Assembly: GCA_905233465.1 (NCBI GenBank)
Contig: CAJOEI010000026.1
Coordinates: 1-56,461, forward strand
Length of the DNA: 56,461 bases
Source: an uncultured Bacteroidaceae bacterium
GTDB lineage: Bacteria; Bacteroidota; Bacteroidia; Bacteroidales; Bacteroidaceae
Direction of reading: 5' to 3'
The position numbers and the translations under genes are program-made. Of this stretch, positions 48,701-55,944 are shown piece after piece. Within the stretch, counting starts at the first letter, position 1, and every line of letters begins with the position of its first letter. The notes under the pieces were generated by a model. That model was given only the letters and a program-made list of their open reading frames with translations. It made no database searches and was not told the DNA's origin.

Positions 48701-51700
48701 GGGGACAAGCTATCCTGCCATCGCAGACACATATAAACATCTATGTCGATGGGGAGACAGACGCTTTGCGCACACTCTACACACAGGAGGAATTGAATCC
48801 TGGCGAATCGACAACCATTAGCCGTCAAGTAAGGATTACCACAGTACCAGGTGACAGACGACTTCATGCCATTGTCAATGAGGAAAAACAAATTGCTGAA
48901 CTGTCATATAATAACAACACCTCCCTGCCAGTTGACGTTCGTGTGTTGTCACCCTACAGAATTACTATACAGTCTGACAAAACGCGATATCTGCCAGGAG
49001 AAACCGTTCTTCTTTCAGGTTCTGTTACAGGCTCACTATCGGCTAACGCTGAAATAGAAGTGTATGTCATTAATGATGGCCTACGCCAGATCCTGACAGT
49101 CACCACAGACAATGAAGGAAAATTCAAGGCCAGCTTCATTCCATACGAACGACAAATGGGACATTTCACTTTTGGTGCCTGTTATCCCAGTGAAGGTCTT
49201 TCTACAGAGCAGGGTAGTTTTGATTATGTAGGCCTACGTAAAACATCTCAACAATATATTACATGTGAAGTGACTGTAGGAACTCCTTTTACGGGTACTA
49301 TTGAAATCGAAAATCCGTGTTCTATGTCTCAACACAACATACGTGCAGAAGTCTTGTCTGCTCCCGAGAATTGTGAGATTCGCATTGCGCCTTTGAATGA
49401 AATACCTGTATCAGGAAGAACTGAACTACAACACACCATCATTGCAACAGCTGCCAGTAGCGGAACAGAGTGGAAAAGCATTAAGTTACACATTGCAAGT
49501 GATGAAGGGGCATCTACAGAACTGACTCTGTACTGCTATTGCCGTCTGCCACAGGCGCAATTGGCTTTAGATGTGGAAGAACTCAATACTACTATGACAA
49601 AAGGTGTAACACGTGACTATCCCATCACCATCTCTAACAAGGGAGCTGGAGCGACAGGTCGTATTACCCTTACACTGCCAACTATTATACAAGCCGGAAC
49701 TGCAACGGAACTGCCTTCGTTGAGTCCAGGAGAGACCACCACAGCCGTTTTGCGTTTAGTGGCAACAGATGACATGCAACTCAATGTACCTGTTACAGGT
49801 CAGATTGGTATCAACTGCGAGAATGGTAATGGCGTTGCTCTTCCATTCAGCTTGCTACCTGTATCAGAAACAAAAGGGACATTGGAGATAGATGTATGTG
49901 ATGAATATACCTATTACACAGAAGAAGCCCCTCATTTGGCAGGCGCGCGGGTGCAGTTAAGGCAGCCGTATGGCAATCAGGTAGTATTAGATGGTCTAAC
50001 TGATAATGATGGAAAGATGACCGTGGAATTGCCTGAAGGCTACTATACAATCAGTGTAACTGCAGACAAACACGATCCTTACGAAAATAATATTATCGTT
50101 GATCCTGGGAAAAAGACCAGAAAGGTTGTCAATCTAAGTTATCAAGGTATTACTGTTAATTGGAATGTAGAAGAAACTGAAGTTGAGGATGAGTATGAAA
50201 TCACAACAACCCTGCATTATGAGACAAATGTACCAGTTCCTGTAGTTGTTACAAAATTGCCGGAATACATTCCCGTTGACAGCATGGCTCCCGGAGAGTC
50301 ACGATTGTACTATGCAACGTTGACAAACAAAGGATTGATTACTGCTGAAGGTGTTCAGATAATATTCCCTGATATTGATTTCTTGACATTCGAACCATTA
50401 ATGGCTTTCCCAATCAATCTGTTACCGCAGCAGGCTGTTGTTGTTCCGTTTAGGGTGACTCTTTCTCGTAACGTTGAGTCTGAAGAAGACAATCAAGTTG
50501 CCAGCAGTAGGGCGGAATATCCTAAAAAAGCTAATAAATGGAAAATTGTATGTGTGGCTGACCCAAAGACCATCTGGTTCCACTGGTGTGGTAATGATCA
50601 TCAATACCATGATTACCAAACACCTATTCGTTTAAGTTTCTGGAAGAAATGTCATGTGGAGTCTCTCGAACGTGATTCAACAATAGTGGAAGGAGGTATA
50701 CCTGATGGAAATGGAGGCTTTATCTGGATTCATGGTGGTAGTAGTACTGGTGGAAAAACGGTAGTGGAGGATAAAGGCTGTAGAACTTGTCTTGAGATTC
50801 TTTTAGAGAAGGCAAAAGATGAACTTATTGGACACATACCTGTCATAGGTTGCTTCTTAAGTACTGCACTTTGTTCGAAAGAATCCATTGAAAGAGCAAA
50901 AAAAGATGAAGTGGGCATTCCTGATATCAAAACAATGTCGTGCGAAATGACAGCCATTGAATGCGCTGTTGGACAATTAAGTGGTTTAGATGAACTGAAA
51001 GCCATTTTGGACATATTATCTACAATTATTGACTTTAAGGAATGTTTTTGGATAAGTTTTGAGAGTGATCCTAAAAAAGTTCGAAAAGCACCATCTGATG
51101 CTGACGTTCCATCATTTGTCAAGGAGATGGAAAAATATAATCAAATGCTGACTAATCAGTTGGCCGCAATAATTGAATATAATCAAGAATTATTTGGAGA
51201 TGAAGATTGGATAGAATCCAATAGTTCAGAATTGCTTGTTTTTTTGAAAGCCTTGGTTGAGAATGACAATAAGCCGCTATTGGTTTCTGACATGTCTGCT
51301 TTTAAACCATCAAATATTACCATAGAACAATTAAACAAGTTTGTCTGCCGAATGAATAATACCTTTTTTAGTGAGGATAACGAGGTGGGTGGCCACATAG
51401 ATTTTGAAAAAATTGAAGAAATAGTAGATCGGATTCTTGCAGAAGAAGAACATGCTCAACAGTTAGGATATTTGTCGGTCATTGATTTATGGACTAAAGA
51501 GTTTAGAAAATATTATGAACGTTTATCAGAGGGCAGTTCTTCAGTATGCGCCTCCGTTACTCTTGAAATCAAACAGGTGATGACCTTAACCCGTCCTGCT
51601 TACCGTGGTACGTTAACAGTGTTCAACGGTCATGATAGTGCTGCAATGACTGATGCACGGCTTAACCTTGTTGTAAAAGATGAGTATGGAAATATTGCCA

Positions 51701-53742
51701 CCGCTCATGAGTTCCAGATTAATGCCGAGAGCCTTGACGGCTTCGAGGGAGAGCTTAACCTGACAAGTGGCTGGACGCTGGAAGCACAAAAGACAGGTAC
51801 ATCCACTGTGCTCTTCATTCCCACAAAGTATGCCGCTCCTACAGAACCCGTGAAGTATTCGTTTGGTGGTACGCTGAGTTATGTTGACCCATTTACAGGT
51901 TTAGAGGTGACACGCGACTTGTTCCCCGTCACACTCACTGTAAATCCCTCTCCTGACTTGGAGCTGACCTATCTGATGCAGCGCGATGTCTATGGCGACG
52001 ACCCGCTAACGGAAGAGGTGGTGGAGCCCATGGAACCTGCTGAGTTTGCACTCATTATTAATAATAAGGGCAATGGAGAGGCCAAGAACATGCGTATGGT
52101 GACGGAGCAGCCAAAGATTACAGATAATGAGAAAGGACTGTTGATTGACTTCAACATTGTGAGTTCCCAAGTGAACGGCGCTCCTGCCGCACTGTCACTC
52201 GGAAAGACTATTGCCAATGATTTCGGAACTATCAACGCCCATTCTCAAGCATACGCTCAGTGGTGGTTGGAGAGTACTTTACTCGGACACTTCACCAGCT
52301 ATGAGGTGGCAGCTAACCACGTAACGAGTTATGGAAATCAAGACCTGTCGCTAATAGATACAGTAACTATTCACGAGATGGTGCATGGCTTCACCGTCGA
52401 TGCCCAACGGCGTGGCTATCTGGTGAATGATATTCTGGATGCTGATGATTTGCCTGACGTGGTCTATCTGACGGATGCCACTCAACTACCATTGCATATC
52501 ACAACGGAGGCAAACATTTCGTCAACGACCTCAACAACGTACAGATTGATTGTTACGCCATCGCAGGCAGGCTGGAACTATGGTTCGTTAACTGACCCGA
52601 CCAACGGAAAACAGCGAATAATAGGTATAAAAAGACAGAGTGATGGTGCCGTGATTCCAACAGATAACGCATGGCAGACAGACCGTACCTTGCGTGACGG
52701 TCGAGACTGGCTTTATGAGAATCGGATACATTTCGTGGTCGAAATGAATTCAGGGGAAGAAAGCTATATGCTTTACTTTGAGGATAGACCTGATGTTGAG
52801 TTGGCTGTGGAGCAGTTTATCGGTGTTCCTACTGCAGACACTGTGTTTGAAGAACCATTGGACGAAGTGACTGTCAGATTCAACAAGCCTATCAAAGCAG
52901 AATCATTCACTACTGATGACTTAACACTTTACTGTCAGGGCGTTAAGCAGAACGCAAGAGCCATCGTGATAACTCAAAAGAATAATACTGACTATGCGCT
53001 TGGATTGAGTAAAGTGAATCGGCAGGACGGCTACTTCGTGCTGACGGTTCAGACAGCAGGAATTACTGACGATGAAGGATTCAATGGCGTTGACGGAAAA
53101 ACGGCATCATGGATTCAGTTCCTTACTGCAGACTATGGACATAACTTTGACTTGGTGATTACATCTGCAGGCTATGCTACGTTCTATGATTCTCAATGGA
53201 ACTATCAATTACCTTCAGAACTGAAAGCTTATGTAATCACAGGAGAAGACGATCATAAGTTAGTGTATAGGGCACTGGCCGACGATGTGGTGCCGCAGGG
53301 CGTAGCTGTATTGATTGAGAGTAATCCGTTGCAAGAAGGCATTTTTACCCTAACAAGCACGGAAACAGCGAAAGTTTATAATGGTCAAAATCTACTGCGT
53401 GGAACAGACGAAGCGACAATAGTGCCTCTATATGACAACGAATATGCATACAAATTGGCATACGGTTCTGCGGGAACGGAGTGGAACCATGTTCTTGGGT
53501 GGTTCTGGGGAACAGAAGATGGTGGAGCGTTCTACATAGATGGTCATAAAGCTTGGCTTGTGGTGCCTAAAAAAGAAGGAACACAAACACGTGCATTCCT
53601 AATAAACGGTGAGGCCATCAGCGACTATGATAATATGCCGAAGCCGGAATCTCGTATTTATGACTTGCAAGGCCGCCGGGTTGTACGCCCTGTTGTCAAA
53701 GGAATTTACATTAAAGATGGACATAAGATAACGATTAAATAA
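45709..53742 (+). CDS. Giant multidomain secreted protein (2,677 aa) with Calx-beta, CARDB and carboxypeptidase-regulatory-like modules
   Basis: Start at MKTRQLILAL (45709), with signal peptide to AQA; the in-frame ATG at 45676 has no signal. Modules by approximate residue: GLUG/beta-helix type repeats 40-290; Big_5-like 295-388; beta-sandwich with WLRRHFTM...VYVHDVGG 395-548; Calx-beta-like copies 551-860 (three) and 864-964; CARDB (VAESEVEAGGMTTISV) 968-1078; further Ig-like strands; carboxypeptidase-regulatory-like 1390-1500; a Cys-containing helical segment 1620-1950 (CRTCLEILLEKA, GCFLSTALCSK); beta modules; C-terminal (YDLQGRRV...KGIYIKDGHKITIK) tail. Probably exported to the surface. 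Base composition jumps between blocks (GC-rich N-terminus, AT-rich middle, GC-rich around 48.2-48.6 kb), suggesting mosaic assembly. Function not known. Confidence 0.85.
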   Translation: MKTRQLILALFLAYMLPIAAQADGQTLQTDADGYYLLSSADDWKAFAAIAEETPNVNARMTADIDLGDDQTMIGSVVSYQGVFNGQGHTLTVAYSNAEGSIAPFRYVEGATIEDLHVTGRIESYYVNVGGIAAIVRGDVTTVIRNCWSSSHLISGTGGIGNTIGGIASDNMGILVIEDCLFDGSFAEKNRYFNAGFVPNNWNSLTIRNSLNIGSYYSGGGTFYRTDVSTSYSSVTLDNVYYKNANGGVAQGTAVTDEQLADGTVVALLQNGRTKEIWTQGATPVLSFSDYADQQSPVLLNSVPQNGEVGVPITGSIMLTFDKYVRVSQSVAFNGKDLVPSVNGKTVVFEYFGLAYNQNYTFVIPANSVMDLDGNYVTEEIRLTFTTSEYPANAILPFGQFSKKPWLAKNMQNPVDEWYKYDYDDSNWDMIVGPICRSSLPYVETEFTYGGTYWLRRHFTMNNVDASQQYVLYVSHDDGCVVWLNGTEVLRENFYNSSSLQETWYSTVVIDGNLFKEGDNVMAVYVHDVGGNAFIDFGIYTDADVFIEEKGELVLELSPKRIEEGTNEQVRAKLSRTGDWSHDEIIALKASTDSRVNLPNSVTIPARQSAVVFNIPINDNDVCDLDSVVEITAIGDGYAPVTARLLIEDNEYPDLRVTSSKSLVTEGETFQLTITASRIPQEPLMVTLTSEDTRHFTYPRQVTLPVGQTSVTVNVTAKDDDVPSSGLSNTFVVSAPRYNQDEVIVVVEDNDMPVLELTLTPNKVTESAGPVSLAGVLRRTGFTDNKITVKLSDDSDGVLYFSTRELVLNKGVEEVCFNFGPIDNAQVDGNRTYTVTAAVWLSSCSCSAAGESGGAVSAQLEVFDDDGPALTLASTMSTIKEGGKTMLTVGRNTLVSLDQSLTVHLSSDYDDNLSYEHTVTIPAGQQTIEVEITSKKNDVSGDTHTAVFTVQSEGFASATCYLMVTDQSLPDAVITDMSVAESEVEAGGMTTISVTVKNGGQAILPSQTHINIYVDGETDALRTLYTQEELNPGESTTISRQVRITTVPGDRRLHAIVNEEKQIAELSYNNNTSLPVDVRVLSPYRITIQSDKTRYLPGETVLLSGSVTGSLSANAEIEVYVINDGLRQILTVTTDNEGKFKASFIPYERQMGHFTFGACYPSEGLSTEQGSFDYVGLRKTSQQYITCEVTVGTPFTGTIEIENPCSMSQHNIRAEVLSAPENCEIRIAPLNEIPVSGRTELQHTIIATAASSGTEWKSIKLHIASDEGASTELTLYCYCRLPQAQLALDVEELNTTMTKGVTRDYPITISNKGAGATGRITLTLPTIIQAGTATELPSLSPGETTTAVLRLVATDDMQLNVPVTGQIGINCENGNGVALPFSLLPVSETKGTLEIDVCDEYTYYTEEAPHLAGARVQLRQPYGNQVVLDGLTDNDGKMTVELPEGYYTISVTADKHDPYENNIIVDPGKKTRKVVNLSYQGITVNWNVEETEVEDEYEITTTLHYETNVPVPVVVTKLPEYIPVDSMAPGESRLYYATLTNKGLITAEGVQIIFPDIDFLTFEPLMAFPINLLPQQAVVVPFRVTLSRNVESEEDNQVASSRAEYPKKANKWKIVCVADPKTIWFHWCGNDHQYHDYQTPIRLSFWKKCHVESLERDSTIVEGGIPDGNGGFIWIHGGSSTGGKTVVEDKGCRTCLEILLEKAKDELIGHIPVIGCFLSTALCSKESIERAKKDEVGIPDIKTMSCEMTAIECAVGQLSGLDELKAILDILSTIIDFKECFWISFESDPKKVRKAPSDADVPSFVKEMEKYNQMLTNQLAAIIEYNQELFGDEDWIESNSSELLVFLKALVENDNKPLLVSDMSAFKPSNITIEQLNKFVCRMNNTFFSEDNEVGGHIDFEKIEEIVDRILAEEEHAQQLGYLSVIDLWTKEFRKYYERLSEGSSSVCASVTLEIKQVMTLTRPAYRGTLTVFNGHDSAAMTDARLNLVVKDEYGNIATAHEFQINAESLDGFEGELNLTSGWTLEAQKTGTSTVLFIPTKYAAPTEPVKYSFGGTLSYVDPFTGLEVTRDLFPVTLTVNPSPDLELTYLMQRDVYGDDPLTEEVVEPMEPAEFALIINNKGNGEAKNMRMVTEQPKITDNEKGLLIDFNIVSSQVNGAPAALSLGKTIANDFGTINAHSQAYAQWWLESTLLGHFTSYEVAANHVTSYGNQDLSLIDTVTIHEMVHGFTVDAQRRGYLVNDILDADDLPDVVYLTDATQLPLHITTEANISSTTSTTYRLIVTPSQAGWNYGSLTDPTNGKQRIIGIKRQSDGAVIPTDNAWQTDRTLRDGRDWLYENRIHFVVEMNSGEESYMLYFEDRPDVELAVEQFIGVPTADTVFEEPLDEVTVRFNKPIKAESFTTDDLTLYCQGVKQNARAIVITQKNNTDYALGLSKVNRQDGYFVLTVQTAGITDDEGFNGVDGKTASWIQFLTADYGHNFDLVITSAGYATFYDSQWNYQLPSELKAYVITGEDDHKLVYRALADDVVPQGVAVLIESNPLQEGIFTLTSTETAKVYNGQNLLRGTDEATIVPLYDNEYAYKLAYGSAGTEWNHVLGWFWGTEDGGAFYIDGHKAWLVVPKKEGTQTRAFLINGEAISDYDNMPKPESRIYDLQGRRVVRPVVKGIYIKDGHKITIK

Positions 53743-53753
53743 CTATAATTATT

Positions 53754-53903
53754 ATGAGGAAAATGAGGAAAATATTATTATTCTCAATGCTCTTATTTGC
53801 TGTTGTACTTATGGCTTGCAGCAAGGAAGATCCCCAAGAGACGAACATGCCCACAGAACTGGAACAAACACATGATGTTCCCACTGAACAACCTGCGTTG
53901 TAA
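53754..53903 (+). CDS. Small lipoprotein (49 aa)
   Basis: MRKMRKILLFSMLLFAVVLM followed by ACSKEDPQETNMPTE: a typical short lipoprotein signal with lipobox VLMAC. The mature part is only about 27 residues, ending ...PTEQPAL. It begins 11 bases after the stop of the giant gene, so it is probably co-transcribed. Either a real small lipoprotein or the truncated start of a larger protein, since a matching sorting tail in another frame follows at 53927-54007. Confidence 0.6.
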   Translation: MRKMRKILLFSMLLFAVVLMACSKEDPQETNMPTELEQTHDVPTEQPAL

Positions 53904-53926
53904 TCCTTCAATAACTTGATGCTTAA

Positions 53927-54007
53927 CGAGGCCATGAAAGGCCAGGTATCAATGTTCTACAGAAAGGCATCAATATCGTCAATGGTCAGAAGATTCTTGT
54001 GAAATAG
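53927..54007 (+). pseudogene. Remnant of a secreted-protein C-terminal tail
   Basis: In one frame the sequence reads RPGINVLQKGINIVNGQKI, then LVK and stop, close to the KGIYIKDGKK tail of Bacteroidales secreted proteins. There is no start and a stop lies just upstream. With the small lipoprotein signal before it, it looks like the two ends of one gene with the middle deleted. Confidence 0.5.
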
Positions 54008-54023
54008 TGATGCTATATCCTAT

Positions 54024-54068
54024 AGTGGCAGCAGCTACACACAAAAAGGTGTAGTTGCTGTCACTTTT
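54024..54068 (+). terminator. Strong terminator behind the giant-gene operon
   Basis: Seventeen-base arms (54024-54040 and 54049-54065), only two G-U pairs, an 8-base loop and TTTT after the stem: a canonical intrinsic terminator. Confidence 0.85.
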
Positions 54069-54099
54069 GTTAGCATCCGCCATCCTATCCGTTTAGCAA

Positions 54100-54148
54100 T
54101 TGTAGTTATGTTGTCCCTTTGCAGGCGCAATAGTGCACATAACTACAA
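54100..54148. repeat. 12-bp inverted repeat TTGTAGTTATGT
   Basis: Perfect arms 54100-54111 and 54137-54148 with a 25-base loop. It shares GTAGTT with the neighbouring terminator. Possible second terminator or operator; part of a 230-base region without genes. Confidence 0.55.
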
Positions 54149-54235
54149 CTGCTACATTTATGACCGCCTGATTACCCCGAGGGCAAAATACTTCCATCTT
54201 GATGATTGGAGATAGAAATGTAAAAAGTGCGGTAT

Positions 54236-54628
54236 TTATGCGTACTCCAAGATGGTTTCTGCACTGATGCCCATTGCCTTGTGTATGCGCTTGGCCACTG
54301 GCATAGTGATGCGGCGTTTACCTGAAAGGAGGAGACTGAACACGGATTCGTTGATGCCTAAGAGGCGTGCTCCATCCTTCTGACGAAGGTTATGCTGGAA
54401 GCAATAATCTTCTATAGAACGGACGAGAGGAGACTTTACTCGCAGAGGAGTGACATCCATATACTCGTCTTCATAGTCAGCCATCAGTTTGCTAAGTTCT
54501 GCAATCTTACGGGTATAGGCATTGTCCAGCTCTGGTTCAAGCAACCCCAGTGCAGTAGCTTCAGATATGAGCTGTTCCACCTCCTGCTTTGTGTTATCGT
54601 AAGCTTCGCGTGTTGTTAGTTTTGCCAT
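54236..54628 (-). CDS. HigA-like HTH antitoxin, orphan
   Basis: A protein of about 130 residues. The N-terminal part (REAYDNTKQEVEQLISEATALGLLEPELDNAY, in pieces) and LSKLMADYEDEYM are the acidic linker of HTH antitoxins; the C-terminal HTH spans DYCFQHNLRQKDGARLLGIN and ESVFSLLLSGKRRITMPVAK. In Bacteroidota this protein usually stands behind a HigB-type toxin gene, but none precedes it here. The ATG at 54628 (MAKLTTREAY) is chosen since the promoter box overlaps the first possible start at 54673; the Met at 54652 is also possible. Confidence 0.75.
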   Translation of the reverse strand: MAKLTTREAYDNTKQEVEQLISEATALGLLEPELDNAYTRKIAELSKLMADYEDEYMDVTPLRVKSPLVRSIEDYCFQHNLRQKDGARLLGINESVFSLLLSGKRRITMPVAKRIHKAMGISAETILEYA

Positions 54629-54670
54629 CGTTAGTTTATTTGCTATTATCATAGTTTGATATTTTGGCTG

Positions 54671-54678
54671 CAAAGCTA
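54671..54678 (-). promoter_or_regulatory. Promoter -7 box of the orphan antitoxin
   Basis: Minus-strand TAGCTTTG fits TAnnTTTG; supports its own transcription without a toxin gene in front. Confidence 0.5.
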
Positions 54679-54901
54679 TGTTATTCTTTTTACATCTGCA
54701 AATATTTTTGCAGTTTTGTAAAGAAAAAACATATATTATTGTATGTTACTTCACCACAGAAAAAACTCTAAATTTCCTCTCTTTCGCGCGCGTGCGCGCT
54801 CCACAGCGGTTTTCCATAAAACAACCTACATGCCTACACAACCTGCATCTAAGACATTGTGGATGTGGAGGATAGGGCTATGTAGGTTCGCATGTAGGCA
54901 A

Positions 54902-54935
54902 GAGCCCCCTCCCAGCCTCCCCCAAGGGGGAGGAG
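54902..54935 (+). repeat. C-run/G-run palindromic repeat
   Basis: GAGCCCCCTCCCAGCC followed by the perfect palindrome CCTCCCCC-AA-GGGGGAGG (54916-54933). Same element as 23534-23567 (inverted) and 6238-6276 (in dsbD). Confidence 0.65.
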
Positions 54936-55195
54936 AAGGGATAAAGGATAATGGACAATTGAACGCAATTCACAATGCACAATTCTTTCTTAGGAAAGCG
55001 ACCTGAGGTCGAGCGTACAATGCATAATTTGCAATTTGCGATTCATCGAGGTGTTTTTTTGTTTAAGAGGTCAAGGCAAGGCATGTGGCATTGTGTTTAT
55101 TATACAGTGATTATCAGCAAGATGCAATTATTCAAACACTCTTGCCGACAAGGCGTTTTTGGGTGAAAATATAGTCGGCTGTCGTCTACTAAAAA

Positions 55196-55227
55196 TTTGG
55201 AGGTTTTTGAGAAAATAGCTACCTTTG
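55196..55227 (+). promoter_or_regulatory. Promoter of the DUF6078 gene
   Basis: TTTG (55196-55199), 20 bases, TACCTTTG (55220-55227): one of the two best promoters in the window. Confidence 0.7.
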
Positions 55228-55284
55228 CACACAGCTATTGAGTTAAAAACCATTTTCACTAACCTTCTTAAAAACACAAACACT

Positions 55285-55728
55285 ATGAAACAACTTTCTT
55301 TCTCCGATGTGCCCGCCGACTGGGCCATCTGCCTGCAGGACGACTGCCCGCTGGCCGACACTTGCCTGCGCCACGATGCCGGAATGATGATGCCTGCCAA
55401 CACCTGCCAACACAACATCGTATTACCCGCTGCACGCCAGGGCGACGGCGACAATTGCCGCCTCTATGCGTCCAACAAACCCGTGCCCATAGCGCGAGGC
55501 ATGTGCGCGACGTTCAAGGTCGTACAGCCACACGAGGCGGCGAAGATACGAGCACGCCTCTTTAATGTCTTCGGCAGCAGAGCCACCTACTTCCGCCACC
55601 AGCGCGGCGACTACGACATCACTCCAGTCATGCAGGAGCGTGTGGCTGCTGTGTTCAGCGAGTTTGGCTACAACGAACCTCTTGTCTTCGACCAGGCCAC
55701 CGAGCAGTACTTTTTCCCCGACAAGTGA
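55285..55728 (+). CDS. DUF6078 family protein
   Basis: 147 residues from the ATG at 55285 (MKQLSFSDVPADWAICLQDD); a GC-biased longer start at 55225 lies in the promoter box and is rejected. Cysteines in AICLQDDCPLADTCLRH and ANTCQHN, then CRLY and MCATF form a conserved set that may bind metal. The DUF6078 family is common in Bacteroides and Prevotella, often beside mobile-element or VirE-type genes as here; function unknown. Confidence 0.8.
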   Translation: MKQLSFSDVPADWAICLQDDCPLADTCLRHDAGMMMPANTCQHNIVLPAARQGDGDNCRLYASNKPVPIARGMCATFKVVQPHEAAKIRARLFNVFGSRATYFRHQRGDYDITPVMQERVAAVFSEFGYNEPLVFDQATEQYFFPDK

Positions 55729-55736
55729 TGCCGATA

Positions 55737-55840
55737 GTATCACCAGGTGATACGCGTATGTATCACCAGTGATACGCACGAGTCTCACCAGTGATACTTG
55801 CGAGTCTCACCAGAGATACTAATGCGTCTCACCAAGTGAT
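55737..55840. repeat. Palindrome array, 22-bp period (GTATCACCAGTGATAC)
   Basis: Five units start at 55737, 55760, 55782, 55804 and 55826 (steps 23, 22, 22, 22). Unit 1 is GTATCACC-A-GGTGATAC, unit 2 GTATCACCAGTGATAC, the others GTCTCACCA variants. Confidence 0.85.
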
Positions 55841-55902
55841 TCTGACGCATTCCCCCAGAGACTTTTATATATCCACCAATGCTGCAGTTAAACCGCAACA
55901 GG

Positions 55903-55944
55903 CATTGTGAATTGTGAATTATGAATTGTGAATTGTAAATTATC
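55903..55944 (+). repeat. GTGAATT-type repeat before the VirE_N-like gene
   Basis: Five TGTGAAT/TATGAAT/TGTAAAT units run up to the ATG at 55945. Confidence 0.65.

Larger units (their letters stand above)
53904..54235. other. Gene-free region 53904-54235
   Basis: Contains the decayed C-terminal tail, the terminator and the inverted repeat listed separately. Nothing else seen. Confidence 0.5.
54674..55284. other. 611-base gene-free region with repeats
   Basis: Holds an alternating CG run CGCGCGCGTGCGCGC at 54785-54799; AACCTACATGCCTACA (54823-54838) with inverted halves at 54881-54900; a C-run/G-run repeat (54902-54935); ATGGACA and CACAATGCA units (54950-54985); GCGACCTGAGGTCGAG (54999-55014), a short palindrome; and the promoter of the DUF6078 gene at 55196-55227. 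No coding frame that I trust. Confidence 0.5.

Noticed and set aside
52372..52386. HEMVH in the giant protein, which fits the HExxH zinc-protease motif
   Set aside because: It lies at the edge of a beta module (TVTIHEMVHGFTV) in an extended context without the downstream ligand or helical active-site surroundings; likely chance.
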